A stretch of DNA of 64,000 nt from Paguma larvata (taxonomy: Eukaryota > Chordata > Mammalia > Carnivora > Viverridae). This document shows positions 34,151 through 46,799 of the stretch, piece after piece. Position 1 is the stretch's first letter. Every line of letters begins with the position of its first letter. The stretch lies in contig JAINVK010000882.1 in the NCBI GenBank assembly GCA_030068075.1, forward strand, positions 372,001 through 436,000, in the 5' to 3' direction. The position numbers and the translations under genes are program-made. The notes below the pieces were generated by a model. It saw only the letters and a list, made by a program, of their open reading frames with translations, did not search any database and had not been told where the DNA came from.

Positions 34151-35744
34151 AGCCTGCAGGTAGCGGCGGGCACACAGCTGGGGCAGGCACCCCACCGGCC
34201 CTTCCTTCCATGGTGGACGGGCCCTCGGAGGGCAGGAGCGGGTGCTGGTGACCGGCTGGGTCCCCAGCCGGCACTGAGCCCCCACAGACCCAGCATAGAG
34301 AGGACAGCGGCGTGCGTGGTGGTCCCACACTGACTCAGAAACTCAAAAGCTGGCCTGAGAGGCAGCGGGATGGGCCAGGCTCTGGATCTGGAGAACATGG
34401 GGGCCACACGCTGTTCGAGGGCCTTGACCTTCATCCTTGGACCCCACCGTGGAGTCGCGAGCAGGGAGGCAAGGGCTATGGACACACTGAGGGGCCAGCA
34501 AGCCCCTGGGCCCGGATCCCACAGCCAGGCCGCTGGGTCGTCCACAGCCTGGTGGGGGCGGGGCAGGGGGACCCTGGGTGGGAACGCCCCGCAGGGCCCC
34601 GCTGGCCGTCCGCAGTGGGACACGCAGGTGTGGGGTGTCTGCCTTGGAGCCCAGGCACTGATGATTAACATCTGAGGATTCTCCCATCCTTCGCCTCTCC
34701 TCTAGGTCTAGGGAGGGACGGCTGGCCAAGAACCAGAAGTCCAGCCCAATGCTGCCCCCTACTGGCAGTAATCATTCAGGTCCACCGACTGGAGGGAGGC
34801 TGGGCGGTGGGCGGGGGTGGAGTACAAGGGCCTGTGGCTGGGTGCTGCTGAGAACTGAGACAGGGACACAGGACCTGGGCGGGAGGACACGACATCCGTG
34901 CACGACCAGCCTGCCAATCACACAGGAAAGTGCGGCCGACAGTGTCCGATGGGCCCGGTCCCAGTGCAGAGGAGTGTGGGGAGGGGGTATCCCCCCGGGG
35001 GCTGCCCACCCATCAGCGGGGGACCTTGGGTCAGGGCCCCAGTGCCCGCAGCCCCGCCGTCTCTGGGCTTGTTGCTCCTGGCCCGGCTGGCACCAGAGCC
35101 AGCAGGCCCTGGTCCGGGGGCCTCTCACGGTGGGGTCAGGACAGTGTCACCCCTCCCTCACCGCCAGCCCAGAGGCAAGCAGACCACCATGCACCCCTGT
35201 GCACGGGCTGTGCATAGCCAGCGGCTCGTGGCTCACTCGGCCAGGGCTCGCGGAGGGCGTGCAAGCTCACCTCCCGATGAAGGGGTGGAGGGCCTGGAAG
35301 GAATCTGTGTTTCTTGCCAGCCTGTTACCCAGCTCCAAACATCCGTCCTCCATGAAACCTTTGGAGAGACGGACACCGGGCTCATTCCCCGGAATCGGCA
35401 GGAGGGGAGAAGCTGCTGGCGGGTGGGGACCGAGGGAGGGACATCCCAGCCCCATGTCAGCAGGGGCCCCGCAGGCCGCGTCTGCTTTCTTGCCTCTCTC
35501 TGGAGGCAGGGTAGGGAGGTGGTGGGCACATAAGCCTCAGGGCCTGGCCTCACCCCTCCGCCACCAGGACCAAGATGTGGACAAGGACTGTAGCTGACGG
35601 AAGGTTAGCCTGTGACCGGGCTCTGCCAGGACCGCCCCCTACGTCCCTTCAAGTGGCCTGCACACCTGCTGTGGTATTGTCATCGGAGCATCCCCTTTAG
35701 GGAGAGAGTGGGGTCCCCTTGGCCACCGCTGGGGCCGGCGGTCA

Positions 35745-36425
<681 letters not shown>

Positions 36426-36689
36426 TCACAGTGACCGTCTACGGCTTGGAGGAATGGCTCTGGGGCGGCTATCTAGCAACGGACCGCAGCCGGCCGTGAG
36501 GGAGACAGAGCAGCGATTTCTGGGGTTTAACACCAGAGCTGAGGCGCGAAAAGAAAAACTAGATCGAGGTCCTTCAAAACGTAGGGCTCGTGTACGATCG
36601 TGCACGAGAAGGCGACCTACAGAACGGGACGGCGATTACAGTCCACGCGGCCCGTGAGGGTCGGAACCCAGAACGTGTAAGGGACACCT

Positions 36690-36870
36690 GCCGCTCAACG
36701 ACTCTAGCACACAAAGGACTTGAGCGGACGTTTCTCTAAAGACACACGGGGCCAATAAACACACGAAAAAGATGCTGAACGTTGCTGGTCGTCAGGGAGA
36801 CGCAAGGGAAGATCCCAGTAAGATACCCCTTCACGCCGGTCAGGGTATCTGCCACGTAACAATAAAAAGA
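36690..36870 (+). mobile_element. L1 3' region fragment
   Basis: GGACGTTTCTCTAAAGACAC, ACACGAAAAAGATGCTGAAC and CGCAAGGGAAGATCCCAGTA follow the familiar L1 text near the end of ORF2, with many substitutions that raise GC. Confidence 0.65.
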
Positions 36871-36975
36871 GGGGCGCCTGGGTGGCTCAGTCGGGTGAGT
36901 GTCTGATTCTTGCTTTCGGCTCAGGTCATGATCCCAGGGTCGTGGGATCGAGCCCCGCATCGGGCTCTGTGCTGA
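36871..36975 (+). mobile_element. Carnivore SINE, 3' truncated
   Basis: The head GGGGCGCCTGGGTGGCTCAG and the variant middle ATGATCCCAGGGTCGTGGGA are present. The copy stops after GGGCTCTGTGCTGA with no CT-rich or A-rich tail. It was inserted into an L1 fragment. Confidence 0.9.
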
Positions 36976-36984
36976 TCCACAGGC

Positions 36985-37130
36985 ATGGGGAGGGTGCGGG
37001 GAGAATCTGTACGGAACGGGGCAGAGTCCAGTCTGGGAAGGTGGACACATTCTGGGCACGGACAGAGGGGGAGGGGATGGCTGCACAGCAGCGTGAATGT
37101 GCTTGCAGACGGCAAATCTAGGTTCTGTGT
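36985..37130 (+). mobile_element. L1M 3'UTR-like fragment
   Basis: TCTGGGAAGGTGGACACATT, then GGATGGCTGCACAGCAGCGT and GAATGTGCTTGCAGA match the old L1 3'UTR. A related copy is at 44465-44722. Confidence 0.5.
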
Positions 37131-37569
37131 ATTTCCCCACAATTTCTTTAAAACTAGAGAGAAGGAAAGAACACAAGAAAGCAAGCTGAAGGACCCACAC
37201 CCCCTGTCCAGGGGACGCCCCCGCGGGCATCAGGTCAAGGCGGCCAGGAGCCCTCGGTGGGCTCTCCGCTGAGGGAGGGGTCCGCCCTGGGCGGTGGCTG
37301 GCCTCTCCACGGGTGCAGGTTCCCAGCGTGGGAACGCTCACTGAGCTGTGCGCCGGGGACCTGCGTCCTCGTCAGGATGTTCCCGGACGTCAAGTTTAAG
37401 AAGTTAAAAGCCACACAGCCTCCTGGGCTGCTCTGTGGACCTGCAACCTCCAGGAGTGCCCCGAGCAACGCGGGGGCCGGTCTCCTGACCCTGAGCTTTA
37501 AGATGCCGCCCAGGGGACGGGCTTTCTGAACAGCTGCCCGGTTCCATTAAAATACACGATCGCGAAAAA

Positions 37570-37990
37570 CAAAAACAAGAGGGAATAAACCAGAAAAGCC
37601 ACCGGGGCAGGACACAGAGAAACCGGGACCCTCCTCTGTCGCCGGTGGGAATACGAAATGACACAGCCGGTGTGGAAAACCATCTGTCAGTCCCTTGTAA
37701 AGTTAAACATGGGGATTTCACATACAGCTGCCTGGCAATTTCCCTCCCAGGTGTGCAACGAGGGACACGAAACAGGTATTCGATGAGATCATTCACAGCC
37801 CTCTGATCACAGCAGCCGACAGGGGAATCAGCCCAGACGTCCACCAAGCGACCAACCGATGACCACCTGTGGGTGTCAGGCCACGGAATAGGGTTTGGCC
37901 ACGACGGAACGAAACCCCGACATGCGCGACAACATGGATGAGCCCAGGAAACAGGCTCCCAGCAAGAAGCCAGACGCCAGCGGCTGTACG
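37570..37990 (+). mobile_element. L1 3' region fragment
   Basis: GGTGGGAATACGAAATGACA, GTGTGGAAAACCATCTGTCA, GACGTCCACCAAGCGACC and GCGACAACATGGATGAGC follow the order of the L1 3' region. It probably continues the fragment at 36690 on the other side of later insertions. Confidence 0.65.
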
Positions 37991-38121
37991 CTGCGCGCCC
38001 TGCCGGCAGGAATCTGCGGAGGGGGAAGCCGACTGCGCAGCACGGGCTGCAGGGAGGAACTGGAGCACTGCAGGTTCCCTTTTGGGGTGATGCAAGGTTT
38101 TGTGCGCAGACTCGGTGGTCA

Positions 38122-38397
<276 letters not shown>

Positions 38398-38642
38398 TCA
38401 GCGCCCGCCCGGCCGGAAGACCCTGAGACCCTGAGACCCTGTCTCTGAGTCCCAGAACTAGCCCTGACCTCCACAGGGTCTCAGGCTGGATCCCTTGGGA
38501 GTCCCCTCTTCAGGGGCTGGGACGGAGGCAGCAGGGTCCTTCCAGAGCCCCACCATACCCAGGGAGGCAGGCGCCTGGGGACACTGGAAGCTCGGCGGCC
38601 GAGGTGGCCAGCACCACGTCCTCACCCGCACCCGGCGCGTAC

Positions 38643-39688
38643 CTTGGACTGCGAGCAGTGCGGGAAAAAGGTGACGATGCCGGGGGTTGTGTGGGAGACC
38701 ACGGGGACGGCTTTGCCGAGGACAGCCTCCCTCTGTTTCCTGTACACGTCCTGCAGCCTCTGGTTTCTCAGCTCGAGGGCCCGCACGGCCGAGGCCTTCT
38801 CCTCTAGGGCCTGTTGCCTCCGGGCCAGCGTCTTCTGGCGCATGAACTCCCGCAGGGACTCGGAGCTGTGGGGGTGACCCAGGACCCCCCGGGGCTTCGG
38901 GCAGGGTGGCGGCACCCTCACCTCCGTCTCCTTCCCGGCGGCGTTCCCGGGGGCCCCGAGGGCCGGCCTCAGCCAGCAGTGCGCCACCTCCGAGGGAGGC
39001 AGGACGGAGCCTCTGCCCTTGCACGGGGTGCCCACGCTGTGCGTGAAGGAGGCGCTCCAGGGCCGCTGGGCCGACGGGCTCCATGATCTTCGGGTGGGGC
39101 TCTCCCAGTCTTCAGGAGTGGCCCAGGTCCTCTGGGGCTGGGAGGCCTGCCTGGCCGAGGTGCTCCAGGGCCGCTGAGGGGAGGAGGTCAGCCTTTCAGT
39201 GGGGCTCCCGGGCCTCTGGAAGGAGGGGTTCCGTCCTTGGGCCGCCCAGGTCATCTGGGGATAGGACTCCCACCCAGCCAAGGTGCTCCAGCGATGCCCC
39301 GAGGGGAAGCTGCCAGCCCTCTCTAAGGAGGAGCACTCCCGCTCCATCCTGGCCGGAAGACTCTCTGAGAAGGCACCCCGAAAGCCTGGGGTGCACCAGA
39401 GGCCCTGCCGCTGCCTCCTCCCTGCCGGGTCCTGCAGGCACGGCCTTGACCGCAGCAGCTCAGGCCCTCCCCTGGGGTGGTGGCTCCGGGCCAACTCCAG
39501 CCCGGCCTGGATTTGCCGGCGGAGGTCTCTAAGGACGGCCATGGCATTCTGGATGGTCACGGGCTGCTCGCAGGAAGATAGGCTGGGCATGTTGGCAGAC
39601 ACCTGCAGGCCACCGCGGACAGCGGCTGGACTGGGCGTCCGGGGGCGGGCAGGGGGGCTCTTGGCAGCTCCAACTTTCTTGCTGTCTC
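38643..39688 (-). CDS. CCDC187: CCDC187 exon 4, Trp repeats and first coiled coil
   Basis: This is a 1046-nt exon, residues 227-575. The N-terminal part has a short helix NAMAVLRDLRRQIQAGLEL. Residues about 360-445 are a degenerate Trp-rich repeat with units such as QRPWSTSA, QRTWATPE, RRSWSPSA and QRPWSASF. Near residues 499-548 is a basic coiled coil: SLREFMRQKTLARRQQALEE, then KASAVRALELRNQRLQDVYR. The acceptor is CTGTCTTTGCAG and the donor is TCCAAG|GTACGC. It enters with two bases and leaves in phase 0. The coiled-coil wording is the best evidence for kinship with CEP350. Confidence 0.87.
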
Positions 39689-40164
39689 CTGCAAAGACAG
39701 GTGGTCATGGGTGTCAGGAGCTGCAGGGGCGCGGGGAGAGCAGAGCCAGCCCCCCCCTCCCCGGCCCTGTTCCCAGCCCCTCCTGGCCTCCGCACACAGC
39801 GTGGGTTTGCAGAAGCCCTCCGGGCGCACGTCCCGATGCCTCGAGGCTGTGCCCGGGCACCTGGCGCAGAGCCCCCCACTCCAGACGTGGTGAACACAGC
39901 ATGACGGGGGGAGGACGTGTGTCTGCCGGAGGAGCCCCTGCCGCTCCCCTCCTGCCTCCCTCGGTCGGGCAAGCCTAGCCTCCTGGGAGCCTGGAAGGTG
40001 TCTCTCAGGGACAGAAATCCTTTTCTCAGCTTTTCAGATGTAATGGTTTCCCCCAAGTCCTGTCTGATGGCAGGCTTGGAGGGCGTTCGACAGGCCACTG
40101 GGGACGGGCTGCTGCTGCAAGCGATGTTCCTCCTTTGCCCTCGGTGCCCACCGCCCACGTGCTA

Positions 40165-40341
<177 letters not shown>

Positions 40342-40819
40342 TTAAACAGAGAAAACGCACACACAGCCGAGTGGCCAGGGCCTTCCAAACGCTGGCCCAG
40401 ACGGGGAGGCTGCTGGCCCCGGGCAGCCCCCAGGGACCAATTCCCAGGCTCCAGAGGAGCTGGGGCGAGCCTGGCCACCAGGCAGCAAGAGGCAGGGCTG
40501 AGTTCCAGGATGGAAGGTGACCTGACTTCTCTGACCCTTGGTAAACGGGGCGATGAAAGCTGCTCCCCGCGGCTTTGAGCGACACGGGCCCAGGTGCACG
40601 GCCCATGCTCAGTAAACACGGGCCCACAGGAACAAGGAGGGTAATAATGAAAAGCCACTGGCACAGGCAGGGCCACTGGGAGGCTACTGCCACCGCTGAG
40701 CATCCACACTGAGCTGCAGCGAATATTTGCTTTTAAGGTGGTGTGGCTGGGCAGCAAAGGGGGTGGGCACCCACGAGGATGCCCAGGCCAGCACGACGAG
40801 GGGTCCCGGAGACCACGGA

Positions 40820-40965
40820 CAAACACCCACCATGTCCCAAACGCAAATGAGGTTTTGTTGACAAATGCTGTCACCTGAGACACATCATTTATCAAAGTTC
40901 TTCATAATCCCAGATTACACTCCATAAATGCCGATACCGGCCACACCATCATTACAAACCCATCC
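40820..40965. promoter_or_regulatory. Low-GC island with paired bicoid-type sites
   Basis: TAATCC (40905-40910) and GATTA (40913-40917) form a close inverted pair of PITX/OTX-type sites. Nearby are ATTTATCAAAG and CCATAAATG. It lies in CCDC187 intron 3. The enhancer role is inferred. Confidence 0.35.
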
Positions 40966-41170
40966 ACGGGGGCCGTGGCGGAGGCCAGTTTCTGCCACGC
41001 CAAGCGTGCCTTAGAGCAGAGACCATCCGGAGAGGTGACCTCCAGGGCCAGGCAACCAACAGGGTCAGGACCCGACCCAGCACACGCTTAGGGAACCCTC
41101 TCCCAAGGCCCGAAACCACCGGCAAGAGAGCCGCAAGCCCGAAGCCTCGGCTGCAGGAAGGGGAAGGGAC

Positions 41171-41368
41171 CCCACGCCAAGCCACGCCCCCCGTAGGCCA
41201 CGCCCCGAAGCCGCGGCCTCCCGCCACGGGAGACAGGACCCTCAGTGAGACAGACACCACTTTGAAAGTTTGCCCTCTGTAAAGCCACGCCCCTCCAGGA
41301 CCTGAACCCGAGGCCACGCCCTCCACAAGCCACACCCCTCCAGGAAGCGCCCCTGAGGCCACGCCCCC
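41171..41368. repeat. Clustered CCACGCCC motifs
   Basis: Seven near-copies of GCCACGCCCC or GCCACACCCC are spaced irregularly through 200 bp in CCDC187 intron 3. The motif is a KLF/Sp-type site. Confidence 0.6.
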
Positions 41369-41385
41369 CATCCCAGGGCCCTGGG

Positions 41386-41480
41386 ATCTCAGGAGTCCCA
41401 GACTCGGGTTTTAATCCCGGCTCTGCTGATGACTAACTGTGGGCTTCGGGCGAGTGACTCTCCTCGGTTTCCCCACAGGA
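41386..41480 (+). mobile_element. MIR element
   Basis: GGGTTTTAATCCCGGCTCTG, then GACTAACTGTGGGCTTCGGG and CTCGGTTTCCCCA follow the MIR consensus. Confidence 0.8.
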
Positions 41481-41789
41481 CCACAGGCACGAAACGGGGT
41501 GGGCGGGGAAGGGTCGGGGTTCTGCTGGCACAGACAAAGGCCAGCCGGCGCCCCTGGGTGCTGGATGGTCCCAGAGGGCCTGGGCTCCGCAGCAAGGCTC
41601 CCGCGTCCCGGCCCGACGCTGCCGAATTGCACAGTCCTCGCTGCCTACCTGCCACTGCGCCGGGACCCCTGCCCTGGACGAGGGGGCTGCCCGCTGGCCG
41701 GGCCCCTCCCCACGGGCCCCTCCATCACTGGCGGCTCACCCCCCAGTAGCCCGCCAGAGGGGTCCGGGTCGATAAATGGGTCCTGATGG

Positions 41790-42330
41790 GCACATTTTTT
41801 CTTCCGCTGAGCAGTTTAATGGCAATTAATTTTTTTACGAGAGGAGTTTTAATCTGTGGAAATGGATGAAGTCCCCAAGTGCCCTGTCAGAGTTCCGGCG
41901 CCGACTTAATCTATGATAAAAAATGCAAAGTGAGGCGGTATAATCTGAAATTAAATATTGGGCTTCATTTTCCTTCGGCCCGGATGGATGAATATTTTAT
42001 AACTATTGTGATTTAATTTTTTGTTAACTACAGCAAATTTCTAATTCATCCAATTCCCAAGTCCTGCGGCTCTGACCTCTGAACCCAAGCTCATCTCTCC
42101 TTAGCCCAGCTGTGACTTGGTCACTGACAGAAACTAATGGTCAGCTCCGTCAGGGTGACACGGTGGTTAAGATGATGGATGCAGCCGGTGGCACGCCCTT
42201 TGACCCAGTGTCAGACAGAAAGCAGGTCATTTTTCAAGCGAGCCATTAAAATAAAACAAACCAAAAAGCTGAGGGGTGGGGGGAGACAATGATGCAGAAA
42301 ATTGTTGTATTTTGTGCCTTTTCAGCGGGC
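41790..42330. promoter_or_regulatory. AT-rich candidate conserved enhancer
   Basis: A sharp drop in GC occurs within a very GC-rich locus. Motifs include CAATTAATTT (41823-41832), ATGCAAAG (41923-41930), several ATTTAAT or TTTAAT cores, ATTGTG near 42005, GTTAAC (42023-42028), CTGACAG near 42124 and CAGCTG near 42108. It shows no repeat signature or long frame. It lies in CCDC187 intron 3. Enhancer activity is inferred from composition and motifs only. Confidence 0.45.
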
Positions 42331-42589
42331 CTTCCGGAACCTTCTCCGTGGCTCCCAGCATCCCTCACTGACAGGTTAGAGTGGAGGTTTATCCTGCTCT
42401 CCGGTCACCTCTTACCCTGCTGAATAGATGGGTCTGTCCCCACGGTCACCCGCCTCCCTCCGGGGCCCCTGAAGCCAGCGGCTGAGGAGGGACACGTCCA
42501 TTCGTCTGGCGGCAACCCGTGCTGTCCCGGAGTGGAAGTGGCAGGTCTGATGGCATAGAGCAGAAAGACGGGCAGAGCACCTGCCACTG

Positions 42590-42720
42590 GGCTCTCTCAG
42601 GTGAGGAGCACAGGTCTGGAGCTGGCACACCTGTGCGGCCCTGGCAGTCTGTTGAGCCTCAGTCGCCCCATCTACAGAATGGGAAGCCTGTCTACCCCAG
42701 AAGAGTGCTGTGAGGGGCCT
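42590..42720 (+). mobile_element. MIR element, 3' part
   Basis: GTGCGGCCCTGGCAGTCTGT, then GAGCCTCAGTCGCCCCATCT and ACAGAATGGGAAG match the MIR 3' half. Confidence 0.7.
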
Positions 42721-43621
42721 GAGAGCACGAGGCACACACAGAGCCAGCACTGGGTGCCGCCACTGCGCTCTGACTGCCGGGAACGGTCAAGCCCCAGAGG
42801 AACCCGGCCTCCCTTGTTCCACACACACCGAACTGGCCCTTCTGGGGACGGCGGGTCCCATGCGAGGGCGGGGCCACAAACTGACCCGGCCTGGGCAGCT
42901 GGGTCCCTGCTGGAGGTCAACACCCGACCCCCTCCCTCGTCCCTCTCCCCCAGGCCCCAGGGTGTGACCTCAGACATGCCACCACCACCAGCTTTTCCTC
43001 TGACTCTCCTGGGATGTGATCAGCCGACGCGCTCCCCTGCGTGACGGCCCCAAGTCCCCAAAGGGCTCGGAGACGGTGGACACTATGCAGGGCCCTTCCT
43101 GTCACCGAGCGCTCTGGGGGAAAACAGGTGTTTCAGGCTTGCTGTCTGGACTCTACATCCCAAGCTAGGTGTACAGGGAGACCTCCCCCTCCACCAGCCC
43201 CCGCCGGCCACGAGCGATGTTGGGGGGCACAGACTGCGAATGCATGTTAAATCCTGGAGGGCAGCTCGGTGTCCGTGCACTTTCCCCATCTAGGGGTGCT
43301 GGAAGGACACCCCACATCACAGGGCTGGGGGGGGTGGACTTGCACTTCCTCACGGGGGATGACCCCGGTGCAGGCTGGGACCACGCGGCGCTCCGATGAC
43401 GGCCAGGGTCTACAGTCCCCTGAGATTCGGACATCGACGCTGCCCCTCCTCCATGCGTGCCAGGCCCCCTGCTCAAGCTTGGCCCCTGACCGTCCCCCGT
43501 CCCTGTGTACCCAGCGCCCCAGCCCCCGGGGCGGCCAGCCATCTGCAGCACCAGAACCAGAAGCCGTGTGCCCTCCTAGCCAGCCGGGCCTGGCCGGGGG
43601 CCCCGAATGCAAAAACCTTAC

Positions 43622-43717
43622 CTTTGTCTTTGGCAGCTCTTCTGGGGATGGGCGGCCCGGGGTCTCTCTCCCTTTTGCAAGCACTACTTTTCATTCTTTT
43701 GGTTTTCTCCCGTGGAG
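43622..43717 (-). CDS. CCDC187: CCDC187 exon 3, basic segment
   Basis: This is a 96-nt exon, residues 195-226. It begins APREKTKRMKSSACKRER and ends PRRAAKDK. It is strongly basic and could be a nuclear-localisation or microtubule-binding stretch. The acceptor is TCTCCCTGAAG and the donor is CAAAG|GTAAGG. It starts with two bases and leaves one. Confidence 0.78.
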
Positions 43718-44464
43718 CTTCAGGGAGAGGAGAGGAAGAGGGAAGGGAGGGAGCGTGAGTGGTGACAGACGCACGGCCAGCCGCGCTCACGGCCCCGGGC
43801 CCCTGCAGAGCCACGAGGCCGTCCAGCCTGCTCCCGGGGCCTGTGCCAGAGTGGGCAGCCGAGTGCGGGGCCAGAGGGGTCTGCACAGGCCCCCCCTTCA
43901 CACCCCGACCGGTCACAAATTCCTAAGTGCCTGGGGCAGCGAGCCCCTGAGCACAGGAACAGTCTCCCTTCTGAGTCTGTGGCACCTGTCTCCGGCTGCC
44001 CTGCGGCCAAGTGTTTGTCGACTGAACGGGCAGCTGAGCGGCTGCCACAGAGAGGCGGCCAGTCAGACTGGACATGGGCCCAGCAGGGGGAGGTAGGGGG
44101 AGGGACTCTGCATGCTGGGGCCCACCCTGGCTGGACATGTGAGGACACAGAGGCCCTGAGGGGGTGGAGGTTGTCCAAGTGCCCGGGCAAGCACAGTCAC
44201 CAACAGGAGTGGGCCAGCTTCCTGAGGGCCACCCTCTCCCCATGCCGTTTGGCCTCACTCGTCCCTGTCCACGGCTGGGGTGGGGGCCGCGTCCGGGAAG
44301 CACCAAAAAACCAACCAGCCAGTGATGGGTGAGCAGGGCCAGGGGCGGTCGGGGAAAAACTGGGCTGAAGGGCCCTCCAGGCCCCCAGGCCTTGGCCGGT
44401 CCCTCCGTCCACAGTGCCCTCAGCCCGCCGGCAGGAGGGGCCTCCGGACCCAGGCCCACACAAA

Positions 44465-44722
44465 AGCACCGATTCTACGGGATTCACTCGAAGGAGGTCC
44501 TGGAGGAGTCGGAGCCACAGAGTGGGGGCCGGGGGCTGCGGGGCGGCGGGGAGGGTCCGTGTGTCACGGGACAGAGTCCCCTCCGGGAAGGCGGACACGT
44601 TCCGGGGACGGACGGGGGACGGCTGCACGACAGTGGGAATGGGCCTGACGCCTCTGAACTGTGCCCTTAAGGATGGTTATGAAGGTGAATGTGTATCTTA
44701 CCATAATTAAAAAAGAAAAAAA
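44465..44722 (+). mobile_element. L1M 3'UTR-like fragment with A-tail
   Basis: GGACGGCTGCACGACAGTGG, GCCTCTGAACTGTGCCCTTA and AAGGATGGTTATGAAGGTGA are followed by ATCTTACCATAATTAAAAAA. This is the typical end of an old L1 with its A-tail. Confidence 0.7.
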
Positions 44723-46050
44723 AAGACCTAGGCCCTGCCCCACACTCGCTTCCAGAGGGTTCTAGAGCTGAGAGGAGGAGACGTGACTATCAAGAGCTGG
44801 TAACCGATGACACCAGGTGCTGAGCGACCAACGGCCAAGTCCTGTCCTTGGCCCCCAGTGGCCTCCATGGGCTGGGGGCAGACGGAGGAGCCGAGGTCGT
44901 AGGGGTCCCGTGGTGGCGGGAGAGAAAGGCAGGGTGATCGCTGTGAGCCGCAGCCGGCCTGGGCGTCCGGCTACCGGGAGCTGCCGCAGCCCCCCCACCG
45001 AGGTCAGCGGAGCTGGGCCCTGCCACCAGGGCTTCGATCGGCAGGCACCTCGGACCCCGCCTGCGTCTGTGCTCGGCTCACACAACCAGCTGGGGCAGGA
45101 CACACACCCAAAAACGCTGCTGTGACTGCCATCCCAGGGGTCCCAAATCCCACAGACCCACCTCCACCCTACCCTCGGTGCCACTATTACCCCGTGGAAA
45201 ACCCACGCGGTTCCCCTAGGCCGAAGACACCAGAAGTCTAAGGGCGTTCTAGGGCAGCCTGCCTTCCGCTCCCGAGGCCCTCCCCCTGCCCCACTTCGGG
45301 GCCCCCAAAATCTCGTTGGAGTGAGGCTCTCTCTCTGCGCGTGAGAGACGCCCTCCTCCCCCCTCCATCTGCAAACAGTGCCGGCCTGCCAAAGCCGGGC
45401 CCACCACGGCCCCCTCCCTGCTTAAAACCTGCCGAGCAGTTCTCAGTTCCCGTGGTCAGGGGTGCAGTCCAGGCTCCTTAAATCCAAGAGTGACTCCTGT
45501 CCGCCTCTCCCTCCTCCCCCCTACTATCCGTTGACTGAAAGAGTGAGGCAAAACCTCGCTCTTCCCTTGGCCCCTGGACCCTTCCCGCCTGCAGGAAGTC
45601 CGCCCACGGCCAGCTCTCAGCACCCCCCCACCCCCCCACCCCCCGGACAAAGTAGGGCCATCTGTGGGACCAGGAGGCAGTGCCTCCTGCCTGCAGGCTG
45701 GAAAAGCCTCGGGCGCGGGGAGGGCTCTGGCCCCGCCCTGGGACCACGCAGGGCAGGGAAGACATTGCGTGTCCTGTGCAGGTGGAGCCCCACCCGCCTT
45801 GCAGGGCCTGCCTGCCCTCCTTCCCTGAGGGGGAGGCCGAGGTTTGGAAGTCCGACGCCTGGAGAATGGCAGGCTGGGTCCAGACCCCTGCTCGGCCCTT
45901 TCATATAGGGCTGGGACCCTCGCTAGTGTCCCCATCTGAGCAGAGGGAAATACAGCCGATCGCATAGTGAGAGAGAAGTCGCACGGTCCAGAACCGTGTG
46001 GCCCTGACCGCCGCTCGAGGGCCGGGAGAGCGGGCTGCAGGGCCCCTTAC

Positions 46051-46149
46051 CTGAGGCCTGGTGCCGGAGGACCCTGGAGGGCTCTCGCCCCCCACCCGGG
46101 ATGGCCTTGTCTTCCATGCCACACAGAGCCTCACTCAGGGTGCCTGGGC
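46051..46149 (-). CDS. CCDC187: CCDC187 exon 2
   Basis: This is a 99-nt exon, residues 162-194, containing TLSEALCGMEDKAIPGGGRE. The donor CCTCAG|GTAAGG is strong. Two acceptors six bases apart (TTCTCCAG and GCCCAG) keep the same frame, so the start may be 46149 or 46143. Confidence 0.76.
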
Positions 46150-46175
46150 CTGGAGAAGAGCGAGAGGGAGCGTCA

Positions 46176-46799
<624 letters not shown>

